NCBI GenBank assembly: GCA_000310025.1
Contig: FN649748.1
Coordinates: forward strand, 123,068-134,816
Source: Ectocarpus siliculosus
Lineage: Eukaryota > Sar > Phaeophyceae > Ectocarpales > Ectocarpaceae
Direction of reading: 5' to 3'
Length of the DNA stretch: 11,749 nt
How positions within the stretch are numbered: the first letter of the stretch is position 1; each line of letters starts with the position of its first letter. Positions 1-7,900 of this stretch are shown one piece after another. The notes beneath the pieces are model-generated. The model was given only the letters and a program-made list of their open reading frames with translations, was not told where the DNA came from and searched no databases. Position numbers and translations under genes: made by a program.

Positions 1-56
1 GTCACCGTCTGCAGGCTCTCCCCTCCGGAATGTACGATGCCTGCCCCCGACGAAAT
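1..56 (-). CDS. Second exon of the probable JmjC-like protein, cut by the window edge
   Basis: After AGAATAG at 62-57 on the minus strand, phase 0 reading gives ISSGAGIVHSGGESLQTV, continuing past the edge. The phase fits the donor at 1156 and gives DAPVH-ISSGAGIVHSGG, resembling the 'V.vGs...iv..GG' stretch that follows in some JmjC/cupin_8 proteins. A very long CT-rich tract precedes the acceptor. The evidence is short, so confidence is modest. Confidence 0.42.
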   Translation of the reverse strand, partial: MSSGAGIVHSGGESLQTV

Positions 57-1156
<1,100 letters not shown>

Positions 1157-1360
1157 GTGCACCGGTGCGTCGGAGAAGGTGGAGAGCAGGCCGGGCCTCG
1201 ACCACCGCCCCGTGGCCCTGGCGGCCCACTTCTCGTCGATAAGGCCCTCGATGATCACCGGCTTCACGCCCTCGTAGTGCCGAGAGAAGCGCTTAGTGGT
1301 CATGTTGGTGTGGTGCACCCGCTCGATGTCGCACCGAGAGATGCCCATGGTGTTGGCCAT
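1157..1360 (-). CDS. First recognised exon of a probable JmjC/cupin-like domain protein
   Basis: 68 codons, starting at ATG 1360 and ending in phase 0 before GTGAGA. The translation has the pattern that opens many JmjC (JMJD6/cupin_8-like) domains: ISRCDIERVHHTNMTTKRFS, then HYEGVKPVIIEGLIDEKWAA, then RWSRPGLLSTFSDAPVH. That is an IERV strand, a helix ending in F/Y, 'KPVIIxGLIDxW', and a 'kW..pgLLs.fsd.pV' segment. Such proteins are usually Fe(II)/2-oxoglutarate oxygenases, but the HxD...H iron site would lie downstream, outside the window, so activity cannot be judged. The ATG has A at -3 and G at +4. It also sits one base after a good acceptor (CGCCCACAG, exon from 1361), so this could instead be an internal exon with a 5' exon or UTR exon upstream. 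Confidence 0.62.
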
Positions 1361-1441
1361 GCTGTGGGCGGTTGGCGACCGGGACAGGGGTGGGACGCGC
1401 GGTACTCTTAATGTTTTTTGCATGTGTTAGTTGCTAGGCCA

Positions 1442-1470
1442 TTGACCACGCGTCCTCGAGAGGACGGAGC
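1442..1470 (+). repeat. 29-bp inverted repeat, left copy
   Basis: Perfect reverse complement of 7928-7956. The core contains the near-palindrome CGTCCTCGAGAGGACG (7-bp arms around GA). It lies just upstream of the JmjC exon. Homology beyond the 29 bases is not evident. Confidence 0.9.
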
Positions 1471-2397
1471 ATTGACGGGCGTAATGGGGGGGCGTAAAGA
1501 TCGGGGGAGGGGGGGGGGAGGCGGAGGATATGACCACGAAGCGGGGGGGAGGAGAGAGAGAACGGTTCCTAGGCGATTCAAGATGGTGCGTTCGTGTGGA
1601 GGTTTCAGGTTGGACAGAAAGAGGCGTGCATGATAAAACGGAAGGTTGTTCTTTTTGGACACTGACTCACCCACTGTACGACGCCTGAGAATTCACAATA
1701 AGAGCTCAACAAGAGAGCGTGAAAAGACAAACTCTGTACTTGAACGAATCAACCACGCTGCTTGAAAAACGAAGGGTCATTACGGATACAAAAGTGAAAT
1801 CCCAATGGTTCCAACGTTTCCAAACAGAACGTGGTACACAGTTTATCTATCACACGCTCCCTGAGACCGCGTTCATACACCGAGGGCTGAGAGATTTACG
1901 CCCCCGGCCGAACCGAACCCCGGGTTCCGTCCTCTAGGTGGAAAGCGGCGTGCCGGAAGGCCGTCCGTGGTGTCGTGTGTTGGCTTGTTGCATGGAATGG
2001 AGTATGGTGGTGGTTGGTGCGGTGCAGCTTAACGCAAGCATGGTGCGAAACAACCGCCGTTTGGTTGTACAAAACAAAGAAGGACAACCTCCGTCGGTTG
2101 CACGTCCTTTCATGCTCGCGCGTAGCCGCCAGCTGCCCACAAAAACAAAAAAAAAGAACGGCAACGACCACGCAACCACGCCTTCTGTCTGTTACGCGTG
2201 GGCACGAACCTTAGCCAGCTGCAACCAAAAAATTACTGAGACCCCTTTACATCTGTGGAAGAGATGTTTGGAAGAAAAATGCTTTAAGTCATAAAAACCA
2301 AATAAACAACAGCAACAAGGGCACAAACACGACCTCCGCCCGCTAAACGTGCGCGCAAAACCGGCAGCTGCACCAAGAACACAAAATAAAAGAGCGG

Positions 2398-2429
2398 CAA
2401 CAACAGCAACAACAACAACAACAACAACC
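2398..2429. repeat. AAC-type trinucleotide repeat
   Basis: Tandem CAA/AAC units with one GC interruption, starting five bases beyond the stop codon of the minus-strand membrane protein gene, so it is GTT-rich in its presumed 3' UTR. Confidence 0.9.
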
Positions 2430-2433
2430 ATGC

Positions 2434-2661
2434 TTACATGGGGTCCTCGAGCCAGTCGCCGTTCGGGGCGTCCTCCTCCGTGGTGTCGCGCTCGCTAGGC
2501 TCAAAGGTTTGCTGCTGCCGCCCGCGTCCCCCGGTCTTCTCCCCGTTGGCGTCGAAGCCCTCCATGCTGAAGGGCTTGCTGTTGCTGGCGGCCTGGAGGC
2601 TGGTCTTCACGCCCAGGATGGCGGCCAGCACGAGCACAGCAGCGGCGACGGCGATCGCTGC
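2434..2661 (-). CDS. Exon 2 of small membrane protein gene (membrane helix and C-terminal tail)
   Basis: The exon starts in phase 0 after TTATCGCAG and stops at TAA 2436-2434. It encodes an Ala/Val/Leu-rich helix of 18 residues, then SLQAASNSKPFSMEGFDANG and a Glu/Asp-rich end (about 95-113, closing DWLEDPM). GC-rich coding-like composition drops sharply on both sides, which supports the boundaries. Confidence 0.62.
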   Translation of the reverse strand, partial: AAIAVAAAVLVLAAILGVKTSLQAASNSKPFSMEGFDANGEKTGGRGRQQQTFEPSERDTTEEDAPNGDWLEDPM

Positions 2662-4094
2662 CTGCGATAACAACAGCAATCACCAAGGGCCAAGTCTTCT
2701 TCAAACACACTTTTCATTGGGTCAGACGGTTAGCGCGGTCGATGCACACAACCACCCCCCGGTTTGTTTGCTGTCCTTCGCTCTTTGGCATCGGTGGCTT
2801 TCCTGCTGCTGTACGTCAAGAGCGAAGGCATGTGTAAAGCCCTTCTCTCAAAGAAAGACTTGAAAATAGAAAGTTTTTTCTGGCTTTCACACTCAGCGCT
2901 TTGCGCCTTTTTTGGACCTGCCAAGGGACCTTGATTTTAGGGTTTTTACCCGCTCGCACTGGTATCCTTGCATTGGTCAGCCGGTCAGCGCGGATAACAA
3001 TGCCAATATTTCGGCTTGTATTGTACTGGTAAGACACATGCCGACGAGTTTGCGTTGGTCATCACCCATCATTGTCCTGGCACAATGTGCGTGCAAAACT
3101 CTCACTTCGTAGAATACTTCGCGTGACTGCGGCGGCGACATTCGACGTCGCAAAACACTGCAAGGTTGCGAGCAGGCCTGCATTGAACAACGGTTTTCAT
3201 GCTGGTATGCATACATACATCATGGCGGTTCAAGCCATGGAAGAACAACGTGCGGAGACAATTTTATCATTTAGACCGAAAAAAGCAAAGGTATGTAGGT
3301 ACAGTAGAGAGCCTGAGAGAGCGCGAGTATATCTCGAAGAATTCGAGTCAGGCAAGAAGGCAGGGTACGGCAGCGTGAGGCAGAAGGCCTCGACAAGGGA
3401 ACATCGCAGAGGGACCTTTCGTCACTGCTGTGTGCTTGTTCGCGTTGCTTAGTATGCATACAGAAACCGAGTGCCACTACGCCCTGCAACCCGCCCACAT
3501 AACGAGAACCTTGCCAGCTGGTGCCAGTCGATAATATATTTGGACACCATGAACAGCCATCGAGTCTGTGCATTTGCAACAAAGCAGCGCGATCGCTGCT
3601 CGTGCGCTAAGCCGCTCGCTGCCTCACGCGGGGGAGGCTAGACACATGGTGCACCCCGGAGTGAGTGCCCATCGTGCACGCTGAACGTTTGCCCGTGCGC
3701 AAACGTGCACCCTGCAGAGAGCTTTTTCCTCTAGGTGCAGGGTGAATAAAGCAGCAGTGCTTGCAACACACAGCAGTAGTGCAACTGCGGTTAGCACCCC
3801 GTTGCCCTACGGGCGTGTGTGTGCGGGCGCCGGTCTCGCTATCCTATCCGAGCCTGCCAACAAATTTAGTAAGTACCGGTATGTAGCAACCCTTCAGCTC
3901 TACCGAAGCGGGGTAATAGACCATCTCTCTCGAAAATTCCGATCTCGGGATGCTGTGCGGTGTTGCCGCCTTCGGGCGCAGCAGCTTTTCAAGGTACGGA
4001 TAGCGCGACGCGACCAAGACGCGACGTAGCGGGAAGCTGCTGCTTGCTCCCCACAAGATCTTTCGTCGATACTTAAGCGTGTTGCGATACAGGA

Positions 4095-4125
<31 letters not shown>

Positions 4126-4321
4126 TAAGGTAGTCGGGGTGATCGGATGATTGAGCGTGCTCTCGATGACCACCACGACCACAGACACAGAGAGAGAATA
4201 TGCATACCTTGGGGATCTGTACTGTTGGCTCCGGCGGTGGCTTTGACTTGGAACCATGGCGCCGTTCGTGCCTGCTCAGGCGCCTGGACTCACCAGCACC
4301 GGTGTCTTTCGTCGAGCTCAT
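2434..4321 (-). CDS. Small single-pass membrane protein of unknown family, two exons
   Basis: Exons 4208-4321 (38 codons) and 2434-2661 (75 codons plus TAA) join in phase 0 to give 113 residues. ATG at 4321 is the first in-frame ATG, with G at -3. The donor GTATGC and the acceptor TTATCGCAG look good. Residues 1-38 are hydrophilic and basic (ESRRLSRHERRHGSKSK, then PPPEPTVQIPK). Residues 39-56, AAIAVAAAVLVLAAILGV, form one hydrophobic helix starting exactly at the junction, followed by a Lys. The 57-residue tail is polar and acidic near the end. By the positive-inside rule the N-terminus is probably cytosolic, as in a signal-anchor protein; no cleavable signal peptide is evident. I do not recognise the family. 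A further small exon inside the 1546-bp intron cannot be excluded. The gene is divergent from the acyltransferase. Confidence 0.6.
3674..3744. repeat. Two adjacent inverted repeats (potential tandem hairpins)
   Basis: First: ACGTTTGC (3685-3692) pairs with GCAAACGT (3699-3706), nested in GTGCACG (3674-3680) / CGTGCAC (3704-3710). Second: CACCCTGCA (3708-3716) pairs with TGCAGGGTG (3736-3744), extended by AGAG/CTCT inside. They share bases 3708-3710. AATAAA follows at 3745 on the plus strand. Confidence 0.7.
4099..4124. repeat. (AG)13 microsatellite
   Basis: Perfect AG dinucleotides in the intron of the minus-strand membrane protein gene, about 85-110 bases past its donor, where the transcript would read CT. 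Confidence 0.95.
4208..4321 (-). CDS. Exon 1 of small membrane protein gene (basic N-terminal region)
   Basis: The exon opens with MSSTKDTGAGESRRLSRHER, a Ser/Arg/Lys-rich hydrophilic segment, and ends VQIPK in phase 0 before GTATGC. Upstream, the same frame stays open through an AGC tract to a TTG codon at 4441 but contains no ATG, so that tract is taken as 5' UTR. Confidence 0.58.
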
Positions 4322-4723
4322 GTCTCCCGTGCTGCTGCTGCTGCTGCTGCTGCTGGGGCAGTGCGCGTCGCTACTGCTGCACAGCAGTACAAACACACGG
4401 AACGAGCGAGGGGTTTCGAAGAAATCGATTGGGCCGACCAAGTTCGTTGACCAATCAAATTGCCGTAAAATCAGTGCTGTCTGCTGTATCTCGCCGCATC
4501 TTCGCGGCTACCGGCGACAACCCGCACACCCGCACACATACCGACCGCGCAAAGACTAATGCGCACAGCTCAGAGTAAAGCCCACTGAAGGACCACCACC
4601 ACCACCGGTGAGCGCGCACGAGTCGACAGCAAGGGCGGGCTCAGAGGCAGCTAAAGACTTAAGCCAGCGCCGCGTTGCTGCTGTGGTTCCTATGAAAAAA
4701 GAGGATCAGCAATTGTTCTTGTG
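4322..4723. promoter_or_regulatory. Divergent intergenic region shared by the small membrane protein and acyltransferase genes
   Basis: About 400 bp separate the two start codons, so both promoters and 5' UTRs must be here or overlap. Visible elements: a CTG/AGC tract (4331-4355) in the presumed minus-strand leader, a CCAATCA motif at 4451-4457, an ACC repeat (4592-4606) followed by a donor-like GTGAGC (4608), and the overlapping upstream ORF. No TATA-like box is obvious. The promoter role is inferred from gene orientation only. Confidence 0.5.
4331..4355. repeat. CTG/AGC trinucleotide tract, eight units
   Basis: Perfect CTG units on the plus strand, ten bases upstream of the minus-strand ATG. 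If included in the mRNA it would be an AGC/CAG tract in the 5' leader. Confidence 0.95.
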
Positions 4724-4724
4724 A
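4692..4724 (+). CDS. Short upstream ORF overlapping the acyltransferase start by one base
   Basis: A ten-codon ORF (MKKEDQQLFL) ends with TGA at 4722-4724, whose A is also the A of the main ATG at 4724 (TGATG). Such overlaps are known to permit termination-reinitiation or to dampen translation of the downstream frame. Whether the mRNA contains it is unknown. A possible 5' UTR intron from GTGAGC at 4608 to the CAG at 4707-4709 would remove its start codon. Confidence 0.35.
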   Translation: MKKEDQQLFL

Positions 4725-4930
4725 TGGCCGAGGGAGGAGGTAGACCGCCGGTGCAGTATGTATCTCGCTTCAAGATGCCGGAGGACGGGGCGGAATTTCT
4801 GCGTCCCGAAGATATCTCCCACAGGGGCGTGGGGCTGCCCGCGGCCTGCGTGAACGGAGACCTCCCCCTCGTGGCCATGCTGCTGGCGGAGGGCGCAGAG
4901 AATGGGATCAATATGCTCAGCGCAGATGCG
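4724..4930 (+). CDS. Exon 1 of ankyrin-DHHC acyltransferase (start codon, ankyrin repeat 1)
   Basis: This exon has 69 codons and ends in phase 0 before GTGAGT at 4931. ATG at 4724 is the first in-frame ATG after an in-frame TAA at 4652-4654. The N-terminus is a short Gly/Pro-containing cytosolic leader with no signal peptide. Residues 36-60 (GVGLPAACVNGDLPLVAMLL and onward) read as a degenerate first ankyrin repeat, with the usual pattern of a short helix, a Gly-Asp turn, and a second helix ending in LL. A ten-codon upstream ORF overlaps this start by one base. Nothing shows a mitochondrial or plastid presequence. Confidence 0.82.
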
Positions 4931-7900
4931 GTGAGTGATGAATACTGCTGTACGAACACGGAAAAAAAAAAGTAAGATGCGAGATTTTTGTGAAACGGAC
5001 ACATGCATACTGCAGAGAGATTTTTGTGAATACTGCAGGAACTTTCATCAATACTGTATGCAAGCAGTTTAGAGATGGCCACGAATGCAGTGCTCGTTCG
5101 GGCCAGGTTTATGTACATAGACCAGGCGTTCTCCCGCCCGTACTGGGCACAAACCCGCACGGTGTGTGTTTTGCAGCCAAGCAGATGCCCTCTCGGCAAA
5201 ATCATCCTATAACCTGGCAGAAATCAGCAGCTGAGAAAATATTCAACCCTAGAGTTTCTCGACGAGACGAACTCTTGTTGTTGATCGTGGCAGTCCACTA
5301 CTTGCATCATGTCTACATACGAGCACACACGCAGGCTACAGCAGTACTTCTATGTAACGACATGTGCATGGAACACCTACAGCAGTAATTCGGAATAAGA
5401 GCAAGGCGTTCCATCATCCGCTGCCAGATGTATGGTACCACCGAACTGCTGCTTACAACTCGATGGAGCATTGAAATGTTATCGTTCGCCCCCCCACCAA
5501 ATCCCCGTCGCCCTATTCTACGGTACATGAAATGTTATCGTTTTCACCCACCAACCATCCCCGCACGTTACCGATACTAAAACAACCCTTTACAGGACGG
5601 CAATAACCCCCTCCACTACGCCTGCCTTAGCGAGAGCCCGGATCTCATCACCTTTCTCCTGCGAAAGGCCGACGCCGCTGCTGCTAGCAGCAGCAGCAGC
5701 AGCAGCAGCCCCTCCGCCGGTGCCGCTAGCAGGCGGCCGCCGTCGGGCGTGCACGATACCCCGAGGCAGAGGCTCGCCAAGTCCCGGCTGCTCGAGGCCC
5801 GCAACGCGGAGTCCGAGACGCCGCTGCTGAGGGCGGCGGTCGGGGGCAACGTCGCCGTGGTGGATGCCCTCTTGGTAAGGCGCACGTATGTGTTTCTTCA
5901 TGTGTAGTCTACAGGCGACCGTAAAAGTTAAAAGTTGTGCGCGTTGTGGTGGAGACAAGCTTGATGAGCGTGAACATGCAGTCCTCCTGCTGCTGTTATT
6001 AGATAAGTAGGAAATACACGTGCAGTAACTTGAAAAGACTGCAACACCCGCTCGAGATAACTAGTACTGTACCACAGCAGTCATAGCGTGTAGAGGGGAG
6101 CGGAGGGCTCCAGACTATCTGTCGTTGATTTAAATTGGCTTGCAAACCCTTCGGGTCCTTTTGTTTGAATGTATGCACCTTTCTTGTTAGTACATGTACC
6201 TCGGGTAGGGTAAGTTAGCCTGTGACCGCGGGAATCGTCCGGTCAGGTGTTTGATCAGTACGGACAGATGAAGGTACTGGGAAAGGGAGATCGAGACGGT
6301 TTTTATTGTGAAGACGACAACAACAACAACAACAACAACAAGTCAGTCGAAGGCATGTGTAGGAAGTCTTTACAGCAGTGAGTGAGGAAAGGAACCTGCT
6401 GGATACTGGGCTAACTTTGGGGCTGTTTGACCCTAATAGTCTACACTGAAGGATGCGGTTGGAGTTGTAGAGAGGTTTGGCGGTGTACGCACGGTTTCTT
6501 CGTGAGCGCGGAGGCAAAGCTAACGTCGCCCGTATGGCGAGCCCGGCACCCCAAGCAACCGGCTGCTCATAATGTACACCAACCGTTCTTATTATTTCTA
6601 AGTATTCGGGCGCGATTGCGAAGCCGCTGTTGCCGTGCTGCATGTCCCACCCTTTGGCGGCACGGCAAGCTCTGTAATTATTTCGCACCAAATCCACTCA
6701 TTGAGCCTACAGAAATCGCTCGTGCTTTTTACGTTCCAAAATTTTGCGCACTGATGCAAAGCAGAGCCGTCTCTCGAGAATTCCGCATTGGTTGGTCTAG
6801 CGAGGGTGCTAAGTCCGCCGTCTCTTTCTTGCCGACTTGTATTCGAGACGCATCGCCTAACTTCTCAACGCCTTTTCTACCAAACGCAGTTGACGCGAAC
6901 GGCGCGCGCTGTATCGACGGCTAAATGGTTGCCACCATTCCATGTACACCTCCCCCGCCCCCCCATCTGTCGGACCCCCCCCATCTCTCGAGTAGGAGGC
7001 TGGAGCGGACATGTTCGCAGTGGATGCCAGCCAGAACACCGTGTTTCACAACGCGGCCCGTAACGGGATGCTGTGGGCGTTAGCCTTCTTCCTGTCGACG
7101 GAAGCCACGAAGCACAAAGCAATAAGCTCAGGAGACGGAGGAGGGGTTGGGATCGTGCAGGAGGACACGGCAAGAAACGGCGGCGGTGGCGTCAGCGGCG
7201 GTGCACAGGACGGCAGCGGCGGCGACCCCGGTCAAGGAGAAGGCTGCGCGAGGGACGGCGGTTGCAGCGGTGATCCCCGTGATGACGGCGAAAGCGCGGA
7301 CACCGAAGCAGCGATGGCGGCGGCCTTCGGCCGCCGCAAGACCCGAGCCGGCTCCACCGAAACGGAGAACAGCGACAACTGCTGTGGCACCGCGTGGGCG
7401 GCGGCAGCGGGGGAGAGAGGCCCAGCAGCCGCGGCGACAGGCGGGCACGACGCGACGACGCCCCTCGACCCGAGGGTGGCCTCGCTGCTGTCCCGCACCG
7501 ACTGCGACGGCCACACGGCGCTGGACTGGGCCTGCTATTCGGGCCACACCGGGGTGGCAAAGCTTCTCGTCGAGCACGGCCTGAACCCCTGGTCCTTGGA
7601 CGCGGGAGGAAAGAGCTGCTTGCACTGGGCGGCGAGCCAGGTAGGAAGAGAGCGTGCTTGCTTGCGCAGACTGCTGCTGCTGCTGCTGTGGCCGACCGGA
7701 AGGAAGATTATTATTGTGGTAGTTCACGGGAGGGGTAAGTTAAGTGGCGGTATTTTCTCGGTTGGTTGCGGTTGGCAGCCATCACGCGGCGGGGTGTCGA
7801 CGGCGGGGCGTGACCGTGGTGACTGGTAGGGCTCCTCCCCACAGCCGGTGTCTCTGTCGGGCATTCGACATACGCCACCCGTGGTTTTTGCCCGTGTAAA

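Larger units (their letters stand above)
1362..2433. other. Intergenic region and likely 3' UTR of the small membrane protein gene
   Basis: It lies between the stop at 2434 and the JmjC start at 1360, both genes on the minus strand. It contains an AAC-type microsatellite just past the stop, two diverged copies of a ~50-bp A-rich motif (about 2130-2180 and 2363-2415), a G-rich purine block (1485-1560), one copy of the 29-bp inverted repeat (1442-1470), and a possible 14-nt exon (1671-1684). Open frames at 1896-2294 on both strands are not recognisable. The JmjC promoter should lie here. Confidence 0.5.
2662..4207 (-). other. Intron of small membrane protein gene (1546 bp)
   Basis: GT-AG intron in phase 0, longer than any other intron fully inside the window. 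It contains a GA/CT microsatellite near the donor (4099-4124), two adjacent inverted repeats (3674-3744), a plus-strand open frame (3207-3452), and two diverged copies of a ~26-bp motif (2715-2740 and 2971-2995). A protein-like minus-strand stretch at about 3860-4040 could not be joined in phase. Confidence 0.55.

Noticed and set aside
2715-2745. GGTTAGCGCGGTCGA segment resembling a tRNA D-arm
   Set aside because: No acceptor stem, anticodon arm or T-arm could be paired around it.
3860-4040. Protein-like minus-strand stretch (SFPLRRVLVASRYPYLEKLL) as an internal exon of the small membrane protein
   Set aside because: No acceptor gives phase 0 to fit the donor at 4207 in that frame, and no family was recognised.
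6215-6924. Overlapping 160- and 165-codon open frames on opposite strands in intron 2
   Set aside because: Both depend on non-ATG starts, include a Cys run from the AAC microsatellite, and show no known domain or transposon motif.
7018-7020. CAG at 7018-7020 as the acceptor of exon 3
   Set aside because: It breaks the phase with exon 2 and removes the EAGAD ankyrin turn; TAG at 6993-6995 fits.
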